64,000 nucleotides of DNA from [Enterobacter] lignolyticus SCF1 (GCF_000164865.1 NC_014618.1:2418001-2482000), one strand, 5' to 3'; shown: positions 26,986-36,614, numbered from the stretch's first letter. The notes: generated from the sequence alone by a model not told the origin. A program made the numbers and translations.

Positions 26986-28437
26986 ATGGCCTCCACCTCA
27001 GATTCTATGGCGCAAGGAAAACCCTCTGCCAGGCTCAGTATTGTGACCCTGGCCGTCATGAATATCACCACGGTAGTCAGTTTACGTGGTCTGCCGTCCG
27101 AAGCTGAATATGGCATCACCTCTGCATTTTATTACCTGTTCGCCGCCCTCTTCTTTCTCATTCCCGTCTCATTGGTTGCGGCCGAACTGGCGACCGGCTG
27201 GCCGCAAAAAGGGGGGGTATTCCGCTGGATCGGCGAAGCCTTTGGCCACCGCTGGGGATTCGTTGCCATCTACCTGCAGTGGGTCGCGACCACCATCTGG
27301 TTCCCGACCGTTCTTATCTTCGCCGCCGTCTCGCTGGCCTTTATCGGCCCCCATCCCGCCGCCGACTCCCAGCTGGCGTCCAACCGGATGTATACCGTGG
27401 TTATTCTGTTGCTGGTCTACTGGATAGCGACGCTGGTAACCCTGCGCGGAATTCGCTCTTCCGCCAGGCTGGCGACCCTGGGCGGCCTGATTGGGACTAT
27501 CATTCCGGTGGTTATTTTGATGCTGCTGACGCTGGTGTACGTCCTGACCGGCAACCAGGTGCACTTCGTCGCCCACGCCGCTGACTTCTTCCCCGACCTG
27601 ACTAACCTGAATAATCTGGTGCTAGCCTCCAGTATTTTCCTGTTCTTTGGCGGGATGGAGATCAACGCTGTTCACGTGGTCGAGGTGGACAACCCATCGC
27701 GCAACTATCCTCTGGCTATCATTAGCGCGGCCATCGCGACCGTGGTGATCTTCGTCTTTGGCACCCTGTGTATCGCCACCCTGATCCCGAAAGAACAGAT
27801 AAACCTGGTGCAAAGCCTGCTTATCGCCTACAACACGCTGTTTGACCACTTTGGTCTGCACTGGCTGGGGGAAGTGCTGGCGGCCATGCTGGCATTCGGG
27901 GTGCTTGGGCAGATAACCGCCATCGTCGCCGGTCCCTCCACCGGCCTGCTGCAGGTCGGACGTTCCGGCTATCTCCCTCCCTTTCTGCAAAAGACCAACC
28001 GCCACGGCGTACAGCAGCGTATCCTGATCTTCCAGGGCATTGTGGTCAGCATCATCTCCGTCCTGCTGGTAGTACTGCCCTCTGTGCAGTCCGCCTATCA
28101 GATCCTGGGCCAGCTCGCGGCCATTCTCTATCTGTTGATGTATATCATGATGTTCGCTGCGGCCATCTACCTGCGTTATAAAGAACCGAACACGCCGCGT
28201 CCGTATCGCGTTCCCGGCGGAACGGTCGGGATGTGGGTCGTCGCCGGAGCCGGCTTCATCGGGTCATTGATGGCGTTTGTGCTGAGCTTTATTCCGCCTT
28301 CGCAGATCCCGGTAGGTAACCCGGGCAGCTACATCCTGATCCTCGTCGTCGGCTCGCTCTGTTTCTTCGTCATTCCGCTGATTATCTACGCCTGCCGTAA
28401 ACCGTCCTGGCTATCGGCCACTGCCCGTCAGCAATAG
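26986..28437 (+). CDS. APC amino acid/amine antiporter 1 (GadC-like)
   Basis: A 483-residue, 12-helix inner-membrane antiporter of the APC superfamily. The segment M-N-I-T-T-V-V-S-L-R-G-L-P-S-E-A-E-Y-G (from about residue 24) is the helix 1 substrate motif of the glutamate:GABA antiporter GadC group. The long C-terminal plug of GadC (511 residues in E. coli) is largely missing. AAGGAG lies before the ATG. Placed after the decarboxylase, it likely exchanges the amino-acid substrate for the amine product. Confidence 0.88.
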   Translation: MASTSDSMAQGKPSARLSIVTLAVMNITTVVSLRGLPSEAEYGITSAFYYLFAALFFLIPVSLVAAELATGWPQKGGVFRWIGEAFGHRWGFVAIYLQWVATTIWFPTVLIFAAVSLAFIGPHPAADSQLASNRMYTVVILLLVYWIATLVTLRGIRSSARLATLGGLIGTIIPVVILMLLTLVYVLTGNQVHFVAHAADFFPDLTNLNNLVLASSIFLFFGGMEINAVHVVEVDNPSRNYPLAIISAAIATVVIFVFGTLCIATLIPKEQINLVQSLLIAYNTLFDHFGLHWLGEVLAAMLAFGVLGQITAIVAGPSTGLLQVGRSGYLPPFLQKTNRHGVQQRILIFQGIVVSIISVLLVVLPSVQSAYQILGQLAAILYLLMYIMMFAAAIYLRYKEPNTPRPYRVPGGTVGMWVVAGAGFIGSLMAFVLSFIPPSQIPVGNPGSYILILVVGSLCFFVIPLIIYACRKPSWLSATARQQ

Positions 28438-28488
28438 CCGCTCATTCCGGGCCGCGCCGCGCGGCCCATTTCGCGTGAGAACCTTATC

Positions 28489-29910
28489 ATGAGTTCGCAA
28501 TCAAGCAGTAAACCTGCGCTGACGGCCGTCACGCTGGGGGCCGGCACCTTCGCCATGATGAACATTACCACCGTGGTCAGTCTGCGCGGTCTGGCCGCCG
28601 AAGCCGAATATGGCCTGGCAGCGGTCTTCTTTTACCTGTTCGCCGCCCTGTGCTTTCTGGTGCCGGTCTCGCTGTGCGCCGCCGAACTGGCCACCGGCTG
28701 GCCGCAGAAAGGCGGCGTGTTCCGCTGGATTGGCCAGGCCTTCGGCGACCGTTTTGGCCTGCTTGCCATCTTTCTTCAGTGGCTGGCCACCACCATCTGC
28801 TTCCCGACGATGCTAATCTTCACCGCCGTGGCGCTGGCCTATGCCCTGCCGCTTCCCGGCGCCGATGCGCAGCTGGCCTCCAGCGCCCTGTATACGCTGA
28901 TCGTCGTATTGATAGTCTATTGGCTGGCCACCTGGATTAACCTGCACGGGGTAAAATCGGCGTCGCGCATCAGCGCTATCGCCGGGATAATCGGCACCCT
29001 GATCCCGGCGGTCGTTCTGATCGGTTGCGGTATCCTCTACATCGCCCGGGGCAACCCGGTTCACTTTGCCCTCGGCTGGCACGCGCTGTGTCCCGATATC
29101 ACCAGCCTGCACAACCTGGTGCTGGCCGCCAGCGTATTCCTGTTCTATTCCGGGATGGAGATTAACGCCGTCCACGTGCGGGAACTGCACAACGCATCGC
29201 GTAACTACCCGCTGGCGGTCGGGATCAGCGCCCTGATAACCGTGATGGTGCTGGTTCTCGGCACCCTGACCATCAGCGCGCTGATCCCGGCCGATCGCAT
29301 CAATCTGGTGCAAAGTCTGCAGATAGCTTATGACCTGCTTTTCATCTCGCTGGGGGTTCCCTGGCTCGGGCATGTGGTCGCCCTGATGGTGGCGGTCGGC
29401 GTGCTGGGACAGGTTACGATGATCGTCGCCGGGCCTTCGCGCGGCCTGTTCGAAGTGGGACGGGAAGGATATCTGCCGGGCTGGCTACAGGCGGCCAACC
29501 GCAGTGGCGTACAGCGCAATATCCTGCTGTTGCAGGGCGCTATCGTGACCCTGATGGCGATCGCGCTGGTCTGTCTGCCCTCGGTACAGGCGGCCTTTCA
29601 GATCCTCGGTCAACTGGCCGCCATTCTCTACCTGCTGATGTATATTCTGCTGTTTGCGGCGGTTATCACCCTGCGCTATACCCAGCCCGACACGCCGCGG
29701 CCTTATCGCATACCCGGCGGTCGTGTCGGCATCTGGTTGGTCGCAGGCGTTGGTCTGGCCGCCGCGCTGTTGGCTTTCGCGCTGAGCTTTATTCCGCCAG
29801 ACCAGATCCCCGTCGGCTCACCGGCGCTCTACGTTCTGCTGCTGCTGGCGGGGACCGTCGGTTTTATCGCGCTGCCGCTGTTGCTGTATGCCTACAGCCG
29901 ACGCCAGTAA
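28489..29910 (+). CDS. APC amino acid/amine antiporter 2 (GadC-like paralogue)
   Basis: A 473-residue paralogue of the preceding antiporter, alike along its full length (same M-N-I-T-T-V-V-S-L-R-G-L segment, same G-W-P-Q-K-G-G-V-F-R-W-I-G and Y-R-I-P-G-G motifs). The gap to gene 1 is 51 bases. Divergence in the motif after helix 1 (A-A-E-A-E-Y-G against P-S-E-A-E-Y-G) suggests a different substrate or kinetics. It is convergent with ydfI, 27 bases away, with no clear terminator. Confidence 0.88.
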   Translation: MSSQSSSKPALTAVTLGAGTFAMMNITTVVSLRGLAAEAEYGLAAVFFYLFAALCFLVPVSLCAAELATGWPQKGGVFRWIGQAFGDRFGLLAIFLQWLATTICFPTMLIFTAVALAYALPLPGADAQLASSALYTLIVVLIVYWLATWINLHGVKSASRISAIAGIIGTLIPAVVLIGCGILYIARGNPVHFALGWHALCPDITSLHNLVLAASVFLFYSGMEINAVHVRELHNASRNYPLAVGISALITVMVLVLGTLTISALIPADRINLVQSLQIAYDLLFISLGVPWLGHVVALMVAVGVLGQVTMIVAGPSRGLFEVGREGYLPGWLQAANRSGVQRNILLLQGAIVTLMAIALVCLPSVQAAFQILGQLAAILYLLMYILLFAAVITLRYTQPDTPRPYRIPGGRVGIWLVAGVGLAAALLAFALSFIPPDQIPVGSPALYVLLLLAGTVGFIALPLLLYAYSRRQ

Positions 29911-29937
29911 CGCGCCCACGGCGGGCTCCTCACTCCG

Positions 29938-31404
29938 TCATTGCAGCGCCTGCGCGTATTTCGCGACGGTCGCTTTCGCGCCGTGCTCCAGCAGCGAGAG
30001 GTACGCAGCCGTCACCTGCGCCACAAAACGCGCCTCCAGCGGCAGCTCATTGCCGAAAATAGCGTCGATGCCGAGCAGCGCCTTCACGCGCGCTTCGCCT
30101 TCGGCGCTGTTTTGCACCGCAGACTGAAGGGTACTCAGCAGCGGGTCGCACACGTCGATGGCATCGCCCTGCTCATCAATACCGCCGACATAGCGCATCC
30201 AGCCCGCCACGCCGAGCGCCAGCAGCGAGAACTCGCTGTTGTGCGCCAGATGCCAGCGGACGGAGTCCAGCATACGCTGCGGCAGCTTCTGACTGCCGTC
30301 CATCGCAATCTGCCAGGTGCGGTGACGCAGCGCCGGGTTACTGTAGCGGGCAATCAGCAGGTCGGCATAGCGGGCCAGATCGACCCCCTTCACTTTCAGC
30401 GTCGGCGCCTGCTCTTTTAGCATCAGCGCATGGGCGGCACGACGATAATTATCATCTTCCATACAGTCGTTAATGTGCTGATAACCGGCCAGATAGCCGA
30501 GGTAGGCAAGGAAAGAGTGGCTACCGTTAAGCATCCGCAGCTTCATTTCTTCAAACGGTATTACGTCAGCCACCAGCTCCGCTCCGGCGTTTTCCCATGC
30601 CGGGCGGCCAGCCACGAAGTTATCCTCGATAACCCACTGGCGGAACGGTTCGCAGGCGACGCCTGCCGGGTCGCGCACGCCGGTTATCTGCTCAATCTTC
30701 TCCAGCGTTTCCGGCGTGACGGCAGGCACAATACGATCAACCATCGTTGACGGGAAGGTGACGTTTTTGTCGATCCATTCGGCCAGGTCGCTGTCGACGG
30801 CGCGGGCGTAGGCGCGCACCACATTGCCCACCACATGGCCGTTTTCCGGCATATTGTCGCACGACATAACGCTGAATGCCGGCAGCCCGGCCGCCTTACG
30901 GCGGGCCAGCGCTTCAACCACCACGCCCGGAGCGGACGTCGGCTGGTGCGGACGCTGTAAATCGGCGGCGATTAAAGGGTGATCGAGCATCAGCTGTCCG
31001 GTCGCCGGAGAGTGGCAGTAGCCTTTTTCGGTGATGGTCAGTGACACAATGGCCACCTGCGGTTCGCACATTTTCGCCAGCACGGTCTCCAGCCCATCGA
31101 CCTGGGCATGCAGCGCCTCGGTCACGACGCCGACCACGCGCGCCGTCCAGGCGTCGGCGGACATTTCCGCCACGGTATACAGGTTATCCTGACGTTTCAG
31201 ATCGGCGATCTGCTGCTCGCCGCCGATCAGATTCACTTCGGTATAGCCCCAGTCGCTCCCGTGCTCCTGCGCAAGAATATCGGCGTATACCGCCTGATGC
31301 GCGCGATGGAAAGCGCCAAAGCCAAGATGAACAATACGCGGCACCAGCGTACTACGGTCGTAGCCAGGCACAGCGGCATTGGCTTTTAATAATTGATTTT
31401 TCAT
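29938..31404 (-). CDS. ydfI: mannitol dehydrogenase-family oxidoreductase YdfI
   Basis: Polyol/sugar-acid dehydrogenase of 488 residues, strongly similar to E. coli YdfI (486), a fructuronate/mannonate reductase-like enzyme. Motifs: G-F-G-A-F-H-R-A-H-Q-A (NAD binding, about 21-31), S-C-D-N-M-P-E-N-G (about 197-205), K-L-R-M-L-N-G-S-H-S (catalytic region near 300) and R-H-R-T-W-Q-I-A-M-D-G. The start at 31404 matches the E. coli start; its ribosome site is weak. Upstream lies a motif shared with the rspA promoter. Confidence 0.92.
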   Translation of the reverse strand: MKNQLLKANAAVPGYDRSTLVPRIVHLGFGAFHRAHQAVYADILAQEHGSDWGYTEVNLIGGEQQIADLKRQDNLYTVAEMSADAWTARVVGVVTEALHAQVDGLETVLAKMCEPQVAIVSLTITEKGYCHSPATGQLMLDHPLIAADLQRPHQPTSAPGVVVEALARRKAAGLPAFSVMSCDNMPENGHVVGNVVRAYARAVDSDLAEWIDKNVTFPSTMVDRIVPAVTPETLEKIEQITGVRDPAGVACEPFRQWVIEDNFVAGRPAWENAGAELVADVIPFEEMKLRMLNGSHSFLAYLGYLAGYQHINDCMEDDNYRRAAHALMLKEQAPTLKVKGVDLARYADLLIARYSNPALRHRTWQIAMDGSQKLPQRMLDSVRWHLAHNSEFSLLALGVAGWMRYVGGIDEQGDAIDVCDPLLSTLQSAVQNSAEGEARVKALLGIDAIFGNELPLEARFVAQVTAAYLSLLEHGAKATVAKYAQALQ

Positions 31405-31488
31405 TAAATTGCTCATTCTGTGTAAGTGGTCAAGTGCGATGATATAAACCATCGCACTTAATTGGTATGACATCTTTGATTTCAGTCA

Positions 31489-31501
31489 ACTACCATACAA
31501 G
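31489..31501. promoter_or_regulatory. candidate YdfH (RspR) operator upstream of ydfI
   Basis: ACTACCATACAAG, 85 bases upstream of ydfI, is found again upstream of rspA (36615-36627). A related half-site TTGGTATGACA lies nearby (31462-31472). The TTGTATGGTA/TTGGTATGAC form resembles FadR-family GntR operators. YdfH is the candidate regulator; this is inference. Confidence 0.5.
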
Positions 31502-31532
31502 AAGAAGGATTGATATTGATATGGGTGATAAT

Positions 31533-31550
31533 GCCCCGCCGGTACGGGGC
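31533..31550 (-). terminator. hairpin after ydfI-upstream MFS gene
   Basis: GCCCCG/CGGGGC stem with a six-base loop, just after the stop of the MFS gene on the minus strand. No T-run; probably an mRNA-protecting hairpin or weak terminator. Confidence 0.4.
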
Positions 31551-31555
31551 CTACC

Positions 31556-32890
31556 TTAATGACCGCCCCACTGCTGATACTCACGCTTAAGTTTGCGCGG
31601 CGCTGTTTCCGGCATGGCGATAAGCCCCACCACTGAAATGACGCCCAGCACGATGACATACCCGGCCATACCATAATAATGCCCGCCGGTTGCCTGCAGG
31701 ATTTTCACCGCGACCAGGCCGAGAACACCACTGCCGATAAGCGAGCCTAACTGCCAGATGAGCGCAATACCGCTACAGCGGATGTGGGTGGGAAACAGTT
31801 CAGGGAACCAGGACGCCTGAGGCGCATAGCACATGCTATGGCCGAAGGTGATCACCAGGATCATCGCCAGCTGCGTCAGCCAGAAGCTGTCCTGATTAAT
31901 GGCCATAAAAAACGGAATAATCGCTATAATCTGCAGCACCGCGCCGGTGATATAGACCGGCTTGCGCCCTATTCTGTCGCTTAATGCTCCCATGGCGGGA
32001 ATCGCGAAGATCTCAAGCAGTACGGCGACAATCATCGCATCCATGAGGTAGTTCGCGCTCAGGTTATTGGCTTTGCCGTAAGCCAGCACAATCACGGTGA
32101 ACATAGCGAATGTGCACGCCTCAATGAGCTTTGCGCAGACGCCTTTGACGACAATGCCGGGGTAGTCGCGAAGCACCTCAATTACCGGACGCGACTCCGC
32201 CGTTTTTGTTTCGCGAATCTGGGCGAACACCGGAGATTCATCAATTCGCAGGCGAATAAATAACCCCACGATGACCAATAAGGCGCTGAGCAGGAACGGA
32301 ATGCGCCAGCCATAGTCCATCATCGCTTCAGCGGACAGCGTCATATTGAGGATCGCAAACAAGGCCATCGGCAGCAGAAACCCGGTAGGCGCGCCAATCT
32401 GTACCCAGCTGGCAAAATAACCGCGTCGGGCAGGCATTGAATACTCCGCGGTCATTAACACCGCCCCGGCCTGCTCCCCGCCAACGCCAAATCCCTGCAG
32501 CACGCGGATCAAGATGAGCAGTACCGGCGCCCAGATACCGATTTTTTCATAGGTTGGCAGTAGCCCGATGCAAAATGTTCCCAACCCTACAATCAGAATG
32601 GTAATCACCAGCGCCTTTTTACGCCCGACTTTGTCGCCGATATGCCCGAAAACAATACCGCCCAGAGGCCTTGCCAGAAATCCCACCGCATAGGTGGCAA
32701 ACGCCGCAAGCGTACTGATAAGCGGATCGGTGCTCGGAAAGAACAAATGCCCAAAAAAGAGGACCGCGGCAGTGCCGTAGGCAAAGAAGTCGTAATACTC
32801 GGCTGCGGTGCCAATTGCTGATGCTGTCGCAACGCGCTTGATGACCGGCGTGTTATCAGCAGCATTTATGTTATCGACAGAACTGACCAT
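31556..32890 (-). CDS. MFS metabolite:H+ symporter
   Basis: A 444-residue, 12-helix major facilitator of the metabolite:H+ symporter (MHS) family, with the G-T-A-A-E-Y-Y-D-F-F-A-Y-G-T-A helix 1 motif, G-H-I-G-D-K-V-G-R-K-K-A-L in loop 2-3 and L-S-D-R-I-G-R-K in loop 8-9. Members import organic or sugar acids such as shikimate or ketoglutarate. It begins one base after the ydfJ stop (translational coupling), with CAGGAG upstream. It is an extra transporter relative to E. coli. Confidence 0.85.
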   Translation of the reverse strand: MVSSVDNINAADNTPVIKRVATASAIGTAAEYYDFFAYGTAAVLFFGHLFFPSTDPLISTLAAFATYAVGFLARPLGGIVFGHIGDKVGRKKALVITILIVGLGTFCIGLLPTYEKIGIWAPVLLILIRVLQGFGVGGEQAGAVLMTAEYSMPARRGYFASWVQIGAPTGFLLPMALFAILNMTLSAEAMMDYGWRIPFLLSALLVIVGLFIRLRIDESPVFAQIRETKTAESRPVIEVLRDYPGIVVKGVCAKLIEACTFAMFTVIVLAYGKANNLSANYLMDAMIVAVLLEIFAIPAMGALSDRIGRKPVYITGAVLQIIAIIPFFMAINQDSFWLTQLAMILVITFGHSMCYAPQASWFPELFPTHIRCSGIALIWQLGSLIGSGVLGLVAVKILQATGGHYYGMAGYVIVLGVISVVGLIAMPETAPRKLKREYQQWGGH

Positions 32891-32891
32891 T

Positions 32892-34277
32892 TCAATACTC
32901 CTGATGAGCCACGACAGAGACTTGATTCACCTGACATTTTTCCGCTGCATCCTGCGGCAGGCTAAGGTCGCGGTCACGCACTTCGGGCATCAGCACGGCG
33001 GAAAGCAGACCAATTAGCGAGTAGCAGATAATCATGGCGACAATCGGCCACCATGAACCGGTCATGTTGCAGAAAATACCGGCCAGCACCGGACCGAAGC
33101 CGACCGCCACCAGACCGCCCGCCTCTTTGGCAATCGCCATGCGGGTGAAGCGGTTGCGGGAGCCGAAGATTTCCGCCATGGTGATGTTTTCCAGCGCGAA
33201 CAGTCCCAGCACCGCCACGTTATGAATCACAATCATGCTGGTCATAATGGTTCCCGCGCTGTAGCTCTTATCGACGATCATCGCCAGCATCGGCCAGGCG
33301 AGAATAATGGCCGATATATTCAGCAGGATATACGGCAACCGGCGCCCGTATTTATCCGACAGCCAGCCCAGCAGCGGGATAGTCAGGAACCCGATAATCG
33401 AACTTATCATCAGCGCATCGGTGGGAATGCCTTTATCGAACAGCAGCGTCTGTACCAGATACCCGGCTAAGAACGTCTGAATCAGCCCGGAGTTGCCGGC
33501 CTGGCCGAAGCGCAGCCCGGTGGCAAGCCAGAAAGATTTGCTGCGGAACATAGCGCCGAGCGAACTGTCTTCGACCGCCGTCGCGACCGCGGCGACGCCT
33601 TCTTTTTCGCTGACCTTTTCAAATACCGGGCTTTCCTTAAGATTCAGACGCAGCCAGATGGCAAAGATCATCACCACTACGCTTGCCAGAAACGGAACGC
33701 GCCAGCCCCATGCGATCAGCGCTTCACGGTCGAGCGCGAAGAACATCACCGCCCAAATGGCCGTGGCGCTTAGCGTGCCGCAGTTGGTGCCCATCGCCAC
33801 CAGCGAAGAGATGATCCCGCGCTTGCCTTTCGGCGCGTACTCCGCAAGCATCGTCCCGGCGCCGGAAATTTCCGCCCCGGCGCCCAGCCCCTGAACAATA
33901 CGCAGGGTCACCAGCAGCACCGGCGCGAAAATGCCTATCTGCCCATAGGTAGGCAACACCCCGATAAGCGTGGTGCAAATCCCCATCATGGTGATCGTAA
34001 TAAACAGCACCTTTTTACGCCCGACGCGGTCGCCCATCTTGCCGAAAATGAACGCGCCGATAATCCGCGCGATATATCCGGCGCCATAAGTGCCCATCGC
34101 CAGAATAAGCGCCATCGCCGCCGATTGCTCCGGGAAAAATATCTCATGGAAGACCAGCGCCGCGCCCAGCGAATAGAGCTGGAAATCCATAAACTCCAGC
34201 GCGGTCCCTAGCCAGCCCGACACCGCTGCGCGGACAAGGTCTTTGGTTGTTCGTTCAGATTTATGTTGTGTCATCAT
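32892..34277 (-). CDS. ydfJ: MFS transporter YdfJ (intact)
   Basis: A 461-residue MHS-family transporter. From M-D-F-Q-L-Y-S-L-G-A-A-L-V-F on it matches E. coli YdfJ closely, but has about 29 extra N-terminal residues with the first half of helix 1 (D-L-V-R-A-A-V-S-G-W-L-G-T-A-L-E-F). In K-12 the gene is cut by the Qin prophage; this appears to be the intact form. Probable import of a sugar acid for RspA/YdfI. ATG-ATG start; either is possible. It follows rspB by 37 bases. Confidence 0.9.
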   Translation of the reverse strand: MMTQHKSERTTKDLVRAAVSGWLGTALEFMDFQLYSLGAALVFHEIFFPEQSAAMALILAMGTYGAGYIARIIGAFIFGKMGDRVGRKKVLFITITMMGICTTLIGVLPTYGQIGIFAPVLLVTLRIVQGLGAGAEISGAGTMLAEYAPKGKRGIISSLVAMGTNCGTLSATAIWAVMFFALDREALIAWGWRVPFLASVVVMIFAIWLRLNLKESPVFEKVSEKEGVAAVATAVEDSSLGAMFRSKSFWLATGLRFGQAGNSGLIQTFLAGYLVQTLLFDKGIPTDALMISSIIGFLTIPLLGWLSDKYGRRLPYILLNISAIILAWPMLAMIVDKSYSAGTIMTSMIVIHNVAVLGLFALENITMAEIFGSRNRFTRMAIAKEAGGLVAVGFGPVLAGIFCNMTGSWWPIVAMIICYSLIGLLSAVLMPEVRDRDLSLPQDAAEKCQVNQVSVVAHQEY

Positions 34278-34314
34278 CTTTTTCTCTGAGGGTAAGAGGT
34301 AAACGGCTATCTCA

Positions 34315-35337
34315 TTATTTTTCTGTGAAAGTCAGTAGCACCTTGCAGCAGCGTTTCTGGTCTTTTTCAAATACCTCAATGGCCTCTCTGACCTGTTGGT
34401 ATTCAAAATGATGCGTGATCAGCCTCTGCGGGTGGATAAGCTTTTTCTCCATCCAGTCAATCACTACGGGGAATTTCCGCGCATTCAGGCGGGAGGAATA
34501 AATAGACAGCTCTTTACCGGTGATCCCTTGCTGAACAAGCGATGAAGGCTCTGTCGAGAAACCCATCAGCACGATTCGACCCGCGGGTGACGCGATGGCA
34601 ATCGCCTCTGAGAGGATCGCCGGGTGACAGGCGGCATCGACAATAAGCGTCGGCTTAATGCCCCTGGCCTCAAGCAGCCCGGCAAGCGGCTGTTCGCCGT
34701 TGTTAATCACCCAGTCGGCACCGTTGCGTTCAGCCAGCGCCAGCCGCTCATCAATACGATCGACGACAATCACCTGCTTCACGCGGTAAACGCCTTTCAG
34801 CGCCTGCAGCGTGGTCAGCCCCATCGGACCGGCGCCATAAATAAGGGCAATGTCGTCCTCACGCGGGTTTACCTGTCCGGTCACGTTCGCCGCAATGGTA
34901 AACGGTTCGACCATCACGGCATGCTCATCAGGAATTGATGCAGGAACGACCCATGCATTACCCGCCGGAACGACCGCGTATTCGCTGAAACCGCCGTCAC
35001 GGTGTACGCCAAGCACCACCAGCGAGGTACAGACGTTCGGTTTGCCGACCGAGCAGGGATAGCAGCGGCCGCAGCTGATCACCGGATCGACGCAGACCCG
35101 CTGACCCAGTGATTTATCGGTAACCCCGTCGCCCACGGCATCGATCACGCCGAAGAACTCGTGGCCAATCACCCGCGGGTATTTTGCAAAAGGGTTGTGC
35201 CCGCGGTAGATATGGCTGTCGGAGCCGCAAATTCCGGCAAGGGTAATACGCACCCGCACCTCGCCTGCTCCCGGCGCCGGAATTTCCCGCTCCTCAATGA
35301 CCAGTTCATTGGGCTGCTGAATGACGATACTTTTCAT
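34315..35337 (-). CDS. rspB: zinc-type alcohol dehydrogenase RspB
   Basis: Medium-chain dehydrogenase of 340 residues (E. coli RspB 339). Catalytic zinc ligands C-G-S-D-S-H (about Cys38) and G-H-E-F-F-G (about His60-Glu61); structural zinc cysteines in C-G-R-C-Y-P-C-S-V-G-K-P-N-V-C (about 92-106); cofactor loop Y-G-A-G-P-M-G. It likely oxidises a sugar-acid alcohol such as L-gulonate or D-mannonate relatives. GAGGAACC precedes the start at 35337. It lies 11 bases after rspA in one operon. Confidence 0.93.
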   Translation of the reverse strand: MKSIVIQQPNELVIEEREIPAPGAGEVRVRITLAGICGSDSHIYRGHNPFAKYPRVIGHEFFGVIDAVGDGVTDKSLGQRVCVDPVISCGRCYPCSVGKPNVCTSLVVLGVHRDGGFSEYAVVPAGNAWVVPASIPDEHAVMVEPFTIAANVTGQVNPREDDIALIYGAGPMGLTTLQALKGVYRVKQVIVVDRIDERLALAERNGADWVINNGEQPLAGLLEARGIKPTLIVDAACHPAILSEAIAIASPAGRIVLMGFSTEPSSLVQQGITGKELSIYSSRLNARKFPVVIDWMEKKLIHPQRLITHHFEYQQVREAIEVFEKDQKRCCKVLLTFTEK

Positions 35338-35348
35338 TTTACGGTTCC

Positions 35349-36563
35349 TCACCAGTTCCACAGCGTACCGTCCTCAAGACGGGCAACGGGTAAATAAGCC
35401 GGATCATACGGATACTTTGCCGCCAGCTTTTCATCAAATTCGATACCCAACCCCGGCTTGTCGCCCGGATGCATATAGCCGTTATCGAACGTCCAGCTGT
35501 GCGGAAAGACGTCCAGCATCTGTTCGGAGTAGCCCATGTACTCCTGCACGCCGAAGTTCGGCACCCACAGGTCAAAATGCAGCGCCGCCGCCATACAGAC
35601 CGGCGAAAGATCGGACGGACCGTGCGAGCCGGTACGCACCTGATAGAGGGAAGCGAAGTCCGCGATGCGCCGCATCCCGCTTATCCCCCCCGCATGGGTA
35701 ATGGTGGTGCGGATATAGTCAATAAGCTGCTCCTCTATCAGCTGTTTGCAGTCCCAGATGCTGTTGAACACTTCGCCCACCGCAATCGGCGTGACCGTGT
35801 GCTGGCGGATCAGCCGGAAGCACGCCTGGTTCTCCGCCGGAGTCGGATCCTCCATCCAGAACAGGCGGTAGTCCTCGATGCTTTTGCCAAAGCGCGCGGC
35901 CTCAATCGGCGTCAGCCGGTGGTGCATGTCATGCAGCAGATGCTCGTGAAAGCCAAACTTATTGCGCACCGCCTCGAACAGTTTCGGCGTGAAGTCGAGG
36001 TATTTTTCGGTTGACCACAGCTGTTCTTCGGGCCACTGCCCCTTGGTAGCCGGTTCATAAGCCAGCCCTTTGCCCTTGGCCATGCCGTAGGTGGTTTTCA
36101 TTCCCGGTACGCCGCACTGGACGCGAATGGCTTTAAACCCCATCTCCTTGTGCCGCGCGTAATCTTCCAGCACATCGTCCAGCGTGTGCCCCGTGGTGTG
36201 GCAGTAAACCATGACGCCATCGCGCGAGGCGCCGCCCAGCAGCTGATAGAGCGGCATGTTGGCGGCTTTGGCTTTGATATCCCACAGCGCCGTGTCGACC
36301 GCGGAAATCGCCGACATGGTCACCGGGCCACGGCGCCAGTAGGCACCCTTGTAGAAAAACTGCCAGATGTCTTCGATACGCTGCGCATCGCGGCCAATAA
36401 GCTGCGGGCAGAGGTGGTCTTTCAGGTAGGAGGCGACCGACAGCTCGCGGCCGTTGAGCGTCGCATCCCCCAGCCCGGTAATCCCGTCCTCGGTGGTGAT
36501 TTTCAGCGTGACAAAGTTACGCCCCGGGCAGGTCACAAAGACTTCAGCGCCAACAATTTTCAT
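35349..36563 (-). CDS. rspA: D-mannonate dehydratase-family RspA
   Basis: Enolase-superfamily enzyme of 404 residues, the same length as E. coli RspA (starvation-sensing protein). N-terminal capping domain (about 1-125) then a barrel with metal ligands in the D-M-H-H and M-E-D-P-T-P regions and A-V-G-E. The ManD-like C-terminal L-W-V-P-N-F-G-V-Q-E-Y-M-G segment is present. Members dehydrate D-mannonate or D-gluconate with low to moderate activity. First gene of the rspAB-ydfJ unit. Confidence 0.94.
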   Translation of the reverse strand: MKIVGAEVFVTCPGRNFVTLKITTEDGITGLGDATLNGRELSVASYLKDHLCPQLIGRDAQRIEDIWQFFYKGAYWRRGPVTMSAISAVDTALWDIKAKAANMPLYQLLGGASRDGVMVYCHTTGHTLDDVLEDYARHKEMGFKAIRVQCGVPGMKTTYGMAKGKGLAYEPATKGQWPEEQLWSTEKYLDFTPKLFEAVRNKFGFHEHLLHDMHHRLTPIEAARFGKSIEDYRLFWMEDPTPAENQACFRLIRQHTVTPIAVGEVFNSIWDCKQLIEEQLIDYIRTTITHAGGISGMRRIADFASLYQVRTGSHGPSDLSPVCMAAALHFDLWVPNFGVQEYMGYSEQMLDVFPHSWTFDNGYMHPGDKPGLGIEFDEKLAAKYPYDPAYLPVARLEDGTLWNW

Positions 36564-36614
36564 TTCTTATCCTTACATCTCGTCGTTGATGCAGGAAATT
36601 TACGCAACTGAACT

